Shown piece after piece: positions 34,430-40,149 of a DNA stretch of 64,000 nt; within the stretch, counting starts at the first letter, position 1; each line of letters starts with the position of its first letter. The position numbers and the translations under genes were made by a program. The DNA comes from Homalodisca vitripennis (Eukaryota; Arthropoda; Insecta; Hemiptera; Cicadellidae): contig NW_025778845.1 of NCBI RefSeq assembly GCF_021130785.1, positions 1-64,000 on the forward strand. Direction: 5' to 3'. The notes under the pieces are model-generated. The model was not told where the DNA came from and made no database searches. It saw only the letters and a program-made list of their open reading frames with translations.

Positions 34430-37091
34430 GTTAAATAATTAAGTATATGATTATTATCTATGATTTCAAATACGATTCAAAAATGTTTCTATCGGCTCAA
34501 TGTCAGCTTTTACATGATAAAAATGTTGATGAAAAGATCAAACTTTTGCACATAAAAATATTTTAATCTGAATTGAAAGTAGTTGACACCATTGAATTTA
34601 AAAAATAGTTTTATTTAAAAATAGATAAATAGATATAAATTTAAAATATACATAATTGATTATTTAATTCTTCAATAATAAAACATTTATCAGTTATTAC
34701 ACTCTTTTACCTTCTTTTTTTATGCAAATTTGCCTCATTCCCACCTTCTTCATGAATATTTCTTTGCAGGCATAGTGGGGATTGGCATGGTTGTCATTGG
34801 CATAGTAGGGATTGGCATAGTTGGATTGGCATAGTTGCAGTCTAGACCCAGCGGCAGAGCTGAACTACAAAATGATACTTCTAGTATATTTAATGGCACG
34901 AGCCTGTATTCAAGATAGTCAAAGAGGTTGGATTTTAAAGGCAGTTTGAAGCTACGATCCACTGGAATGAAAAAAGATAAATTTCTATTTTTATCCAAAG
35001 CTCAACAGTTTACACAGTTTCTAAGAATGACTTTTGTTTACAAGATCAAGATGTATGAGAGTCATTAAAGTAAACTCAACTTTCACAGTCAGTTTACTTT
35101 ACTTTATGAGGGTCATTCGGGAAGTTAGTTGCCGAGGCATCTGATCACCGAAGAGGTGAGGATAGGAGAACGACCTGAGTGTCTAGCAACATTCAGTGTC
35201 ATAGTAGAGTTCCCTATGCCATAAATGCTCTAAACAGGTATTCAAAATGGCCATCACAATCAACTCTTCAGCCGACTGTGTAATAAATAGCATCATTAGA
35301 TTTTTTTCACAAAGAAAATGCAACCAATGAAAATTCATTGAGAATTATATTTTGTGTATAGAGGAGATATTATGAGCTATATTAGAGTTCAAAATGGTGT
35401 CAATTGTTTTGAGAAGAATGAACTAATGTTACAGCTAAAAAAATGCTGTCTTTGATTACCAATGACCTTGTCGAACAAATCTATCATAAGGTCAGGAATA
35501 ATCGTAGGTTCACAACCATAGATCTTTCAAAGCATTTTTCAACGAACATTAAGAACTCTAGTGTATGAAATTGTGAATGAGAAACTTTATGTTAACTGAT
35601 GGAATACAAAACAAAGAGAATAGGACTATGAAGAAACTGACACGTTTCTTAGCCACATAGTCATGGGTGATTAATTATGGGTTTTTCATGCAAATTTTAA
35701 ACAAAAAAGACAAACTACGGAATAGGGTCACACCTGATAGCCATGAAAATCGCTGCAATCGCTTACGTGCATATGCAGCAGAATTTTACTCAATAGGTAA
35801 CGAAAAGCTTGTACTTAAAAAAGATAAGTGCTTAAATTTTAATAGTAACTATGTTGAAAAATAGCTTAATAGTGTCCTTTAAAATGTTGGAAATTAAAAG
35901 TAAAATGTAATAAAAAATCTGTAAAAGTGACATGCATTTTTGTATTTATTATGAAACTTACTTTCCAAATGTTTCTCGTAATATAGCAACAACATAAGAT
36001 TAAAAATTTTCTAACTTAAATAAAAATTTAAATAACAGAAGGCTAAATATTTAACAAATTAAAATCAATCCATCAATCTTTATTTACATTTTCATAAAGA
36101 AAAGTAATAGTGTCAATCATATAAGACATTAAAATACAATACGTGAGGTATTAGAAAATAAGTTTGTCAGATTATTCTGTTGTAAGTGTGTAGAATTCCT
36201 GATCAGATTACATTGGTTGATATATTAGAAAGGTGTCAAGTCTTTGTTTGAGGACAGTTCCTCTTAGTGATCAGAAGTCATACTGCAGCAGATTATAAAA
36301 TTTGATCCCGATGTAAGTTGGTTCCTTTTAAAGAGAACTATTCTGTATCGTGGAAAAGGGATTCTTGGAGTTTTCCTGATGTTATAGCTGTGGTTTCTAG
36401 TTGCTCCAGAACAATTATTTTTATTAAACAGTAGCATTTTTTTACTGTATGTAGATAGCAATGACAGTTTTAATTTTTAGCTGTTTAAATTATTCTCTGC
36501 GAATTTCTCGATCATATAGTTCAACTGAGGATCTTATTGCTGCCTTCTGTACAATGAGAACTTTGTTTAGGTTTGCAATAGAGGTGGCACCCATATTGCA
36601 ATCACAAATCTAAGGTGAGTTTTCAGCAGTAAATGTTATGCAGGGCTACATCTGTCAAGCTTATTTGTTTCATTCAGCCTTCTCACCGTATTGACAGCAG
36701 AGTTCAGTTTTTGCACAGCTCATATAAATGTGGTCCTCTGGCTTGGTTTGAATCTAGCATAACACTTCGTAGTTTGCTTTCTTCTTAAAAAGTGACATCC
36801 AAGGGTGGACTCCTCCTGCTAAATTTTTATCTGTTTCCTCTTTTGTGGGTTAGCAATTATGTCCCATGCTGCCAAATATACTCATACACTATTTGGATCA
36901 TTTGTCTTCGTCACAAGCTGGTTATTGGTTATTACAGACAGTAACAGAAATCTACCTAGACTCCACAATTTCACTTACCTTCTCCGCTTTATATTGTCGA
37001 ACATCTGAGAAGAGTCTAATGAATTTCTCTGGTATCTATCCATGATCAATTGCGATAAATTTCCTTGGATCACAGGTTCTCCAAAGTCCAT
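2070..37091 (-). CDS. MCRS1: MCRS1 (microspherule protein 1) gene, seven exons, 3' part outside window
   Basis: The span covers seven coding exons on the minus strand, listed separately. MCRS1 is a nuclear FHA-domain protein of the NSL histone-acetyltransferase and INO80 complexes that also acts at centrosomes and spindle (established for the family). The exons, read in order, give the conserved N-terminal KRRSSSR-KFDDELVESSL block, the LGRWKP block, the VHRGVKFSCRF and RWYALLYDP block, TLETFQELL, the LTFSDAEE block, and the KWQVLVDS/MRSRE-like block that precedes the FHA domain. Phases across all six introns are compatible (2,1,0,0,1,2) and the coding total is 1152 nt, exactly 384 codons. 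Introns are large (up to 12.5 kb) and filled with transposons. The FHA exons are not found in 1-2069, so the gene continues left of the window. Orthology is recognised from family knowledge, not from a search. Confidence 0.93.
2591..3784 (+). CDS. LINE ORF1: coiled-coil protein with a CC1-box-like motif
   Basis: About 397 codons. The frame is open from 2549 but has no ATG before codon 69 (2795), so the true start is lost, lies across an intron, or is non-AUG. Residues 7-28 read LETSLTLAAEAGNALLAEN, matching the AAxxG CC1-box pattern of dynein-adaptor coiled coils (BICD/Spindly/TRAK families). Residues ~1-130 are heptad-rich and charged. The C-terminal half is basic, Ser/Thr/Asn-rich and contains NMFSVSLQV, a block shared with the LINE family at 28.3 kb. 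No CCHC zinc knuckles are visible. It overlaps ORF2 by 67 nt in a different frame. Its role as an RNA-binding ORF1p is inferred from position only. Confidence 0.75.
   Translation: MDEIEDLETSLTLAAEAGNALLAENIQLKQELYELTLKNSQLVNNEDKILKLENENEALLKRNAVLTEMLQEVEVQLVKEKDLQRTLRQMCEDQDREMEAALLTFEKENENLKLALQEVRQNKHNVDETRKSFKTTEIQTDNSEFTSQDLSLPLILDVAQLKARQELMERSFEVLQNQLQLFNKQKPTASPLKLTQNTPFINRKSQVKSNYLNVSGKTHQGNINSITGKKKNMFSVSLQVVKAAATSKILQPKLSTNTTVEKESRHLPLGSHLSGKKSSIQRSTLQPVNCQTPLMESKHCLSEDEGYNKIVVVAEVHRPPNNEINSAGNLTKTPKNLDTMQSVYGSRHSVFPSRAAADASVDQKSFLLISQKKNAKWKTGQLKYVSRVFINSALKKH
3718..6126 (+). CDS. LINE ORF2: endonuclease-reverse transcriptase (first frame)
   Basis: 802 codons. The endonuclease/exonuclease/phosphatase domain occupies residues ~20-260: VHQNVDRLNNK start motif, LTEHGL, IIGIYRPPS, GDLNVDG, and SDHTAQL (catalytic SDH). 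A basic linker follows. The reverse transcriptase spans ~470-760 with [43 protein letters not shown] and the catalytic MYADDTVL. The frame closes at a stop at 6124-6126, where related LINEs continue; the missing C-terminal segment follows in frame 3 from 6096. All RT and EN catalytic residues I can identify are present, so apart from this frame slip the copy looks young. Confidence 0.9.
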   Translation: MENRPTEICLKSVHKLSFKKTLIVHQNVDRLNNKIERLNHFLTLTKPHITVLTEHGLTPSSIANTRLTDYSLVAAFGRSNHQKGGVAIYKLNSLANTVESLNIEGLSTELVCETAAVKLSISRGRHLYIIGIYRPPSAPLQSALDLLSSILDTIPANNGGICIVGDLNVDGLEHSNNKNDNISLREMLATYNINRFNFPPTRITKISRTSIDIVGTNLNNRMVHVDVINNGISDHTAQLTSIDVQSKITKNSSSYRRHFSTQNLTALKNLLAEQDWLEVYDTESADLAYNSFINTLLMALNTTCPYKLTRRKQNKRGITDLESEELRKTFIRAQERFIISGTQEDKIDASLKKKEYDLKLKLIRQEASEDLISNATDKSKAIWSIINSERAPRREDRNMDWELEIMGKTTQDINRVADHFNDFFVNVADATIRNASPVDGTMSVVGTITDHRPNIILSIFQPTNTEEVIKTIKALKPKLSTGFDDIPPKLLKICKEEVCLPLTNIINKSLAQGVFPSKLKISKVHPLHKKGSKKELQNYRPISLVPAVSKIIEKVLLSRLLNHLQQNSLIRKNQHGLISGRSTTTALVDLVECIIDSLEAGNTVVNVFLDLSKAFDCLDHGLTVEKLRSLGITDTALNWFGDYLHDRKQIVELKQLKNGQTKTARSSPLRVNRGVPQGSVLGPVLFVLYTEDLTRYLEAFCLPIMYADDTVLITNNRSVEALEILTYIAMNMAHEYCINNDLVLNEDKTKQLSVGRHKNDVYDLPNLQSVTSIKHLGLILDDRLSWRSQIDSLCQKLSSYLL
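6096..6650 (+). pseudogene. LINE ORF2 C-terminal part, displaced by frameshift
   Basis: Encodes the thumb/C-terminal region of CR1/Jockey-like ORF2 (FALKRVKATCTSPAIKTAYF, IRYGIILWGASS, VLQKKAVRCMASL). It overlaps the end of the main frame by ~30 nt, so one indel around 6110-6118 separates them. It ends with a stop at 6648-6650, followed by a ~130-bp 3' UTR. Confidence 0.85.
8121..8342 (+). pseudogene. RT palm fragment of the RNase-H LINE
   Basis: 73 codons with the RT motif KGCPKGGVLSSLLWAMVVD. The next motif is damaged: YADD reads YANN just after the frame ends, removing both catalytic aspartates. Confidence 0.75.
8404..8679 (+). pseudogene. RNase H fragment of the same LINE
   Basis: 91 codons containing the first RNase H block (FYTNDSHLDSRAGFG, where TDGS is usual) and the catalytic-Glu helix QAEVMAIESCARRL. 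The frame breaks before the last Asp-containing block, which lies downstream in another frame. Confidence 0.75.
9393..9742 (+). other. LINE 3' flank and possible left half of a split relic
   Basis: 9395-9460 holds a twice-repeated phrase resembling TCGACATTATAATGTCGA that may belong to the LINE 3' tail. 9555-9737 is an open frame (AWEFQRSVQDYIREEIRMG) of unknown identity. It may be the part of the relic at 12580-13440 that lies on the other side of the piggyBac insertion; this is inference. Confidence 0.35.
9743..12578 (+). mobile_element. piggyBac-like transposon with near-full transposase
   Basis: Left end TTAA (9743-9746) then CACGTTCGCTACC; right end GGTAGCGAACGTG (12560-12572) followed by TTTTAA, so the right target site carries two extra T. 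Subterminal palindromes of the form GGCACATATNTGTGCC occur four times at the left (near 9794, 9838, 9881, 9981) and twice at the right (near 12331, 12538). Transposase occupies 10240-12003. Inserted in an MCRS1 intron, apparently into an older relic. Confidence 0.92.
10240..12003 (+). pseudogene. piggyBac transposase, two frameshifts
   Basis: The start ATG at 10240 gives MDNNRKRKVDHD with a basic stretch, then an acidic Ser/Asp region. The frame breaks in a T5 run at 10411-10415 and resumes in the frame open from 10376 to 11893. That part holds the DDE_Tnp_1_7 core with the three expected aspartates: LSQDEAMVLFRGR, VYLDNFYNSVDLAENL, and GMSGIDRCDQMLSYY. A second slip near 11880-11888 hides the C-terminal cysteine-rich finger, visible in another frame as FTCSSCTDEKDKKFGLCMPEC (11921-11980). 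Each break looks like a single-base change, so the copy is young or the assembly has homopolymer errors. The only domesticated alternative would need an intact frame, which this lacks. Confidence 0.9.
12580..13440 (+). mobile_element. Degenerate LINE-like relic
   Basis: Stop-ridden. Recognisable phrases are WMDDYSYNLTIEKDRHLG (~12828) and KAPESDNIRMKNIKFIIEEI (~13319), the latter matching the first RT motif (KAPGxDxI) of non-LTR retrotransposons, followed by RTFPEYMK. Family undetermined. Confidence 0.5.
13617..14760. repeat. Minisatellite derived from MCRS1 exon 6, ~120 bp unit, about ten copies
   Basis: Units start near 13620, 13737, 13857, 13979, 14101, 14221, 14341, 14463, 14581 and 14701, the last running into the genuine exon 6 at 14762. 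Each unit holds, on the minus strand, the end of exon 6 (through LSLADR), the splice donor region and about 60 nt of intron. In all upstream units the donor reads GGTAGTTATA, whereas the functional exon has GGTAAGTTATA. Units differ by 1-4 nt indels and C/T changes, so the array is recent. Confidence 0.95.
14762..14888 (-). CDS. MCRS1: MCRS1 coding exon 6
   Basis: Acceptor GTTTAG, donor CCG|GTAAGT (14756-14761). Encodes QPLPREDATVLTFSDAEE and ELADARDVALEQELSLADR. The last ~60 nt of this exon plus ~60 nt of the following intron form the unit of the adjacent minisatellite (13617-14760). Confidence 0.92.
14889..15440. other. MCRS1 intron, unassigned
   Basis: No gene recognised; short open frames lack any family signature. 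Confidence 0.4.
15441..16370 (+). mobile_element. LINE ORF1/endonuclease fragment (same family as 25.0-29.0 kb)
   Basis: Encodes ISDIKTKFERIEIAINSLTS and LTFSEKLEN, a single SSQTCKQKLH unit, FQVATAADKANSLKL, and near 16230 the endonuclease phrase DVITLTEQGLL. All correspond to the minus-strand LINE nested in the Tigger. Several stops; non-functional. Confidence 0.75.
16371..17570. other. MCRS1 intron, mostly unassigned
   Basis: AT-rich. Contains two tRNA B-box-like words in opposite orientations (near 16605 minus, 16905 plus) and a CACACCCTGTAT phrase at 16632 typical of insect dispersed repeats. No boundary could be set. Confidence 0.35.
17571..17709 (-). CDS. MCRS1: MCRS1 coding exon 5
   Basis: Acceptor TATTTTTCAG and donor G|GTAAGC bracket 139 nt encoding NAAPTLETFQELL, then the HVFFSARTPKALMNHW and LMKHYYLLPDQ blocks typical of MCRS1. 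Phase 0 in, phase 1 out, matching exon 6, with which it forms the DQTVQPLP junction. Confidence 0.92.
18084..18840 (+). pseudogene. Harbinger Myb/SANT-like accessory protein (broken)
   Basis: ATG at 18084 opens MTSSEDEGDVDKKLVADREL, then LFVKILSENTVLLEKSRVPK, a helical N-terminal segment like the trihelix/MADF-type accessory proteins of Harbinger, which bind the transposon ends and import the transposase. The frame breaks near 18270 and again later. The C-terminal helix appears as LELQKIQIEKEKIELQKLK near 18710-18765, and the coding run ends near 18840. Confidence 0.6.
18894..18935 (+). repeat. Poly(A) run, 42 bases
   Basis: Uninterrupted A42 just after the end of the Harbinger accessory gene. 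It could be a slipped homopolymer or the scar of a polyadenylated insertion; no target duplication was noticed. Confidence 0.9.
19168..20021 (-). pseudogene. PIF/Harbinger DDE transposase (frameshifted)
   Basis: Read on minus: VDRSTVCKNINYVMNCILEN (HTH region), VGALDCTHIEIKKPS (first catalytic Asp), INRKGYPSINVQATCDS, WPGSVHDSRIWRRS (second Asp), YGISPWLITPFKPPQT, RVHAKERVVIERVFRTVKE (catalytic Glu) and VPKVIVTCTVLHNVAK at the C-terminus. This is the DDE_Tnp_4/HARBI1 order. Pieces lie in three frames with breaks near 19700, 19560 and 19370, so it is inactive. HARBI1-like domestication is unlikely because of the breaks. Confidence 0.85.
20410..21079. other. MCRS1 intron, unassigned
   Basis: Very AT-rich; nothing recognised. 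Confidence 0.4.
21080..22090 (-). mobile_element. hAT-superfamily transposase relic
   Basis: On minus, 22043-21783 contains CYCIIHREALTVKGELG and FVKVINFIR, the conserved core of hAT transposases of the GTF2IRD2/ZBED/FAM200 type. 21284-21099 contains FWIGCKTKHSSILRQALLIF then MPFCVSYLYKKTFS, the C-terminal dimerisation block. The intervening frame is degraded and no ends were found. Confidence 0.72.
22336..22436 (-). pseudogene. Partial duplicate of MCRS1 exon 4 (cryptic exon)
   Basis: The stretch 22317-22443 repeats 22483-22611, i.e. the last ~100 bases of exon 4 plus the first ~20 bases of its intron. The copy keeps donor GTGAGT (22330-22335) and sits behind a good acceptor (pyrimidine tract then CTGGCAG, 22437-22443). 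It remains open in the exon-4 frame (SNLHPE ... YSKQEEALL) but has diverged, including a DCWV replacement. The predicted 101-nt length would shift the reading frame if included between exons 4 and 5, so it is a decayed copy or a frame-breaking alternative exon. Confidence 0.7.
22503..22721 (-). CDS. MCRS1: MCRS1 coding exon 4
   Basis: Exactly 73 codons in phase 0/0, starting TNDLRMVHRGVKFSC after acceptor TTAAACAG and ending at donor CCT|GTGAGT. It contains the highly conserved RWYALLYDPVISRLA and LHPEVIASVESKALYSKQEEE segments of MCRS1. The 3' half and donor of this exon are duplicated downstream in the intron (22336-22436). Confidence 0.93.
22722..23121. other. MCRS1 intron, unassigned
   Basis: AT-rich flank between exon 4 and the Tigger insertion; nothing recognised. 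Confidence 0.4.
23627..25007 (-). pseudogene. Tigger (pogo-like) transposase, broken
   Basis: ATG at 25007 starts MSSPRNPRTYKTLSLAQKIA, then FGIPPNTLSTYLK, the CENP-B-type helix-turn-helix. Downstream, in various frames, are DIFNVDENGTFF (first catalytic Asp), KVILFIDNCTAHN (second Asp), and GIIKNLKHFYRRLLVEYVL, then AWDKVTPETIKHCFKKAGFV, the typical DDE_1 C-terminal part of Tigger. The acidic C-terminus ends at 23627. Multiple frameshifts and stops. Confidence 0.85.
25908..28020 (-). pseudogene. ORF2 (EN-RT) of nested LINE, fragmented
   Basis: Endonuclease pieces IVFHQNIDRVSNKIERL, VLTEHGLK and GGVAIYRHKKLANK (28020-27647); linker 27169-26651; RT pieces [60 protein letters not shown] and MYADDTVLLS (25963-25934). 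The motif order is complete, but the frame breaks at least five times. Confidence 0.85.
28116..28978 (-). pseudogene. ORF1 of nested LINE with internal tandem repeats
   Basis: Encodes KTKLERMEIAINTLTSRSSL and FSEKLENTPDI, then four to five copies of a ~23-residue unit (SGTSQTCKQKLQTTLTDCNL) at 28715-28440, then MFSVSLQVAKAADKANSLKL and NETYDDFFIKYIAFYKKHMK. The frames shift between repeat units. There is no ATG at the start of the long frame (it opens with TTG), so the 5' end is probably truncated. Confidence 0.7.
28440..28715. repeat. ~66-70 bp tandem repeat inside LINE ORF1
   Basis: Plus-strand units read GTTTGCAGTTTTTGTTTGCA, then GGTTTGGCTGGTTCCTGAAG; four to five units differing by single-base indels, some of which shift frame. 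The related fragment at 15.7 kb has a single unit. Confidence 0.85.
29951..30690 (+). mobile_element. Deleted mariner element A
   Basis: TA at 29949-29950 and 30691-30692; inverted ends share CTATCCAGAAAGTAG. The remaining transposase shows HQWCIKFKNGQTIVYDKE (HTH region), SKVDEKIKEDRQFTITELSL, then jumps to the C-terminal AAEFYHAGISKLVYHY and NLYGDYVEK. The catalytic middle is deleted. Confidence 0.88.
30691..31521. other. MCRS1 intron, unassigned
   Basis: Nothing recognised between mariner A and exon 3. Confidence 0.4.
31522..31772 (-). CDS. MCRS1: MCRS1 coding exon 3
   Basis: Encodes TTPLKFLANGKPDLSGID, an Ala/Pro/Gly linker, a basic stretch (RRSRKVKQP), and the conserved TKDLGRWKPTDDLALV block that begins the MCRS1 N-terminal domain. 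The donor CAG|GTAAGC (intron begins 31521) is clear. The acceptor at 31773 (TATAG) was chosen because it gives the phase required by exon 2; its pyrimidine tract is weak, so the left residues are less sure. Local GC is raised relative to the intron. Confidence 0.88.
31773..33551. other. MCRS1 intron 2, unassigned
   Basis: AT-rich, no gene or mobile element recognised. Confidence 0.4.
33552..33697 (-). CDS. MCRS1: MCRS1 coding exon 2
   Basis: The acceptor AAACAG ends at 33698. The exon completes the split serine codon and encodes SSSRSIKRRKFDDELVESSL, the MCRS1 N-terminal basic/acidic signature, then a Ser/Thr-rich stretch. Two donors six bases apart fit the phase: T|GTGAGT (exon end 33552, stronger) and CAG|GTGACT (exon end 33558). 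They would make isoforms differing by two residues. Confidence 0.88.
34378..34428. repeat. (TA)n(TG)n microsatellite
   Basis: Alternating TA then TG dinucleotides, ending in TATG units. Confidence 0.95.
34770..34836. repeat. Short minisatellite, ~15-18 bp unit
   Basis: Four to five imperfect copies of GGCATAGTNGGGATT; on minus it reads as repeated TMPIP by chance. Confidence 0.7.
35107..35978 (+). mobile_element. Degenerate mariner element B
   Basis: TA at 35105-35106 and 35979-35980; ends TGAGGGTCATTCGGGAAGTT and, inward from the right, CGAGAAACATTTGGAAAGTA. The interior retains mariner phrases (NDLVEQIYHKVRNNRRFT near 35468) and a C-terminus YAAEFYSIGNEKLVLKKDKC then NSNYVEK (35775-35864). 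No intact frame. Confidence 0.8.
36060..36800 (-). mobile_element. LINE 3' fragment (CR1/Jockey-like C-terminus)
   Basis: Minus-strand phrases LNSAVNTVRRLNETNKL (36720-36640), IAIWVPPLLQT- and KVLIVQKAAIRSS-type blocks, and the C-terminal basic segment RKTPRIPFPRYRIVLFKRN (36375-36310). 5'-truncated, in MCRS1 intron 1. Confidence 0.7.
36979..37091 (-). CDS. MCRS1: MCRS1 coding exon 1 (start codon)
   Basis: ATG at 37091 opens 37 codons beginning MDFGEPVIQG and ending NIKRR, followed by a split codon AG|GTAAGT (donor at 36973-36978). Phase 2 fits the next exon exactly and creates the conserved KRRSSSR motif of MCRS1. Just upstream there is an acceptor-like TTTACAG at about 37108, so a 5' UTR intron is possible. 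This exon is too short to appear as a long ORF. A long-TIR transposon begins 128 bp upstream. Confidence 0.88.
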
Positions 37092-37218
37092 GTTACTCTA
37101 AACAATCTGTAAATTAATAAATCACGAATCAATAAAATTGCCTTCATTACACTCCTATCTATAAGTACAGCAGTACTTAAGTGAACAAAATGTATTCCTT
37201 ATTGACAAATAGTTTGTG

Positions 37219-39462
37219 GGTCAATCCATATCACATGGTCCAGAAATAAATTATTTGGTTGCGTCAAGATTTTTTTTATTTTTGATATTTTTACTCTTGA
37301 AAGTTCCACTGTTTGAATACTTATTTCCAGGCATTTCAGAGCTCTGTGCTATATTGTATAGGGTTTTAAATCAAATTTTTTTTATCATCTAATTTTCAAA
37401 ATTGTAAAAGTTTGAAGCTTTTACCAAAATCTCTGTTGGGCATGAAAATAAAAATTTGAAATTTGGCTCAGATTTAGTACTAAGTAAGAGTATTAGCCTG
37501 TAAAAATTTCATTTTGTGGACTCAACTTGTTTCAAAGTTACAACAGATGTAAAAGTACTAAAATGTTTTATATCGCTAAAGACATAGCAGCATATATACT
37601 TATTTTTTCAGTAGGAATTCTTTTTAACTTTTTAAATAAATGTGGTACCACAAAATAAACTTATCTTCATGTGTATAATTATTTAGCATTGAGAAGCTAT
37701 GAAATTTGTTCACACAATGCTTGTGTAATATTGTAGTCCTGTTGCTATGGTTAACTCTAATGAATGGTGAGCTTCCTCAATACGTTTCTTAAGGGACTCA
37801 TGCTTCATCTCTCTTGCTTAATTTAAATGAAGTTCTTGGTCCAGACAGTTAAAAAAAATGAACATAATAATCATTGTGCTCCAGGTTTACAGATTTTATC
37901 TTTCCAATCCACCATTGTTTCTCATATGTACAGGCAATAATATCTTCTTCCTCCAAATGAAAAATTCTTTGATGTTAGCATCTTGATAAATTTCAAGCAT
38001 TTTGATGTTGTAGCACTGTACTCTGTTGTCTGCTACAGGTACAAATCTGTGAAAGGATCGTGTTCCGGAAATTGGTAGACATTCTTTGAATCGAACTTGT
38101 AGTTCTGATTCATTTTTTGTTACTTCTTCACTTTCTACATAAAAGTATTGAATACCTTTTAGGTTTTTAGAACAAAAGTTAAACATGTCTATAGTTAGAG
38201 ATTGCAGACTCTTTTCAGCCACTTTCCTCTTTGTAGTCCCGCCTAAACCATCGCAGGCATTTTTCCCGTGCACAGTAGCATAAAAATGCCACTAGGCTGG
38301 TATTCTAAAGCCATTTTCATGGTAGCAGAGATTTAAAAACATTTTCTTGTTTTTATATTGGCTGCTGGATCAATCAGTAAAATATATTATCTTTTTGAAG
38401 GACGGTACATTATTTTGTACGTCTTCAATAAGGTATTTCTGAAATGTATGAACTACTGCAGTGTTGTGCTGCAAATGATTAAATATGACACAAAGGCTAT
38501 GGTTTTTTACCAATTCATTCATGTAGTAATACACAAAAGGGTGTACAGTAGCTTGTTTGGTAATCCAATTAAAACTGTGGGTCTCATCTTATACTATAAG
38601 AGTAAAATTTTCTGAGTCAGAGACAACACATTTCTTTTTAGGTCAGATTACTCTTTGTCTTTAAATAAGGCTGACTAGATTTTTTAAACATAGCGGTGGG
38701 CTTTTACCTCATTCACTTTACTTACGAGTAATTCTAAAAACTCTTCTCTTGGCTTTGTCACTGTCATCATTTCTCCGTGGTCAACAGTGACCCACGGTCA
38801 AGAGTTAACCACAGCAATAGGGCGTACCTACCATATTACACAAGTATTGTGTGATGAAATCTCACAGCTTCTCAATGTTAATGAATTACTTTCATTAATA
38901 TTAAAATTAATTAATAAGGTAAGTTTAATAACTTGTGATAGCACATTTATTTAAAAATTTAAAAAGAATCCCTACTGAAAAAATAAGTATATATGCTGCT
39001 ATGTCATTAGCGGTATAAAACTTATTTTAGTTCTTTTCAATCTGTTATAACTTTGAAATCAGTTGAGTCTACAAAATGAAATTTTTACTATTTTTTTATA
39101 AAAATATGTTTGAAAACCCAATTTTGTAATCTTGTTGGGTTAAATTTTGAACATCTATATTTAGTCTTAGGTGCATACTCATAGATCCTTATTAATGTTC
39201 AGGTCTTTCTGAAGAGATTGGTTTTTATTTTAATGTTCTAGGATAAATAGAAGCTGAGATATTTAATTTAGCAGAGCTCTGAAATCTCTGGAAATAAGCG
39301 TTCAAACAATGCAAAAATGGTCGCCATTGGCTGAATAAGGTTTGAAAACTTAAATAATTTAATTTTTGTACTTCCAATGAATTGTACTTTCTATGGTAAA
39401 AATATGAAATAAAATAAATCTCTTGAAGCAACCACCTTTGGACCACTTGATATGGATTGACC
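37219..39462. mobile_element. DNA transposon with very long terminal inverted repeats, superfamily unknown
   Basis: Ends GGTCAATCCATATCA (left) and, inward from the right, GGTCAATCCATATCAAGTGG, flanked by TTGTG at 37214-37218 and 39463-39467 (5-bp target duplication). The two arms, about 37219-37790 and 38790-39462, match over most of their ~0.6 kb with scattered differences, for example CAGTAGGAATTCTTTTTAAC against CAGTAGGGATTCTTTTTAAA. The centre carries the minus-strand gene at 37896-38273. The five-base duplication and the end sequence do not match any superfamily I can name with confidence. Confidence 0.8.
37896..38273 (-). CDS. HGKxACDGxGG-type protein of the long-TIR element (partial)
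   Basis: 125-codon frame beginning MHGKNACDGLGGTTKRKVAE, with FYVESEEVTKNESEL in the middle and ISGTRSFHRFVPV downstream. The HGKxACDGxGG and GTRSFHxFxP phrases recur, to my recollection, in many uncharacterised arthropod proteins of transposon origin; I know no assigned function and no domain name. Length suggests the C-terminal part of a larger protein: codons upstream of the M are open (ATV) but no other start is clear. It is the only sizeable coding frame in the element, so it is a candidate transposase fragment. Confidence 0.55.
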   Translation of the reverse strand: MHGKNACDGLGGTTKRKVAEKSLQSLTIDMFNFCSKNLKGIQYFYVESEEVTKNESELQVRFKECLPISGTRSFHRFVPVADNRVQCYNIKMLEIYQDANIKEFFIWRKKILLPVHMRNNGGLER

Positions 39463-40149
39463 TTGTGGTATTTGCCTTTATTATGTTGGTTGATGGATGA
39501 AACAGATCTACCAACATCTATACAGATTTTGTCAAATAATTTGAGAGGTCACAAAAGCTGGTTATCATTCACTCCCTTAATATTCACAGCAAGTTTTGGA
39601 TTAAAACCACACATTCTTCTGGGTTTTAATTATTAATTTAAAAAGTAATCTGTATTCCATCTTTATATAAAAATTACTGCATAAGGAACCAAAGAAATCC
39701 TTACAACTAACTTAATCAACTTGAATTGTTACAATTAAAATAACCTCCCTCTTGGTTTAATTGTCTGATTGAAGAACTCCACAAATAAATAACATGGAGA
39801 CTTCATTTGTGGCAATTGCCATTATAGGTTTGTCTGTTATTGGTAGCCATGGACATAATAATCGGCTGGGCTGACCAGTTCATTGTGTCTGCAAACAAAT
39901 TCTACAGACTGTAATACTCCAGTGCAAGTTCATGTAGGTAAAAATTTATTAGCGGAATTGTCAATGTTGTGTTAAAGTTGTAAAGCTATGGTTAAAATTA
40001 GGACGGTGGTGGCACGAGTCATTTAGGCTCATATATATTGTTAGGAAATCTTTCAGCAATATACCTAAATTATTAGTTAAACTAAATGATCAAAGCTGAT
40101 TAAGGTTTGGATGGAGGGAATTTAAAGGCAGGTCTGTGGCAAATTCGTA
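39463..40149. other. Intergenic, unassigned
   Basis: AT-rich; nothing recognised. Confidence 0.4.

Larger units (their letters stand above)
33698..35106. other. MCRS1 intron 1, part, with short repeats
   Basis: Contains a TA/TG microsatellite (34378-34428) and a small tandem array around 34770-34836 with the unit ATTGGCATAGTNGGG. No supported exon. Confidence 0.45.
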
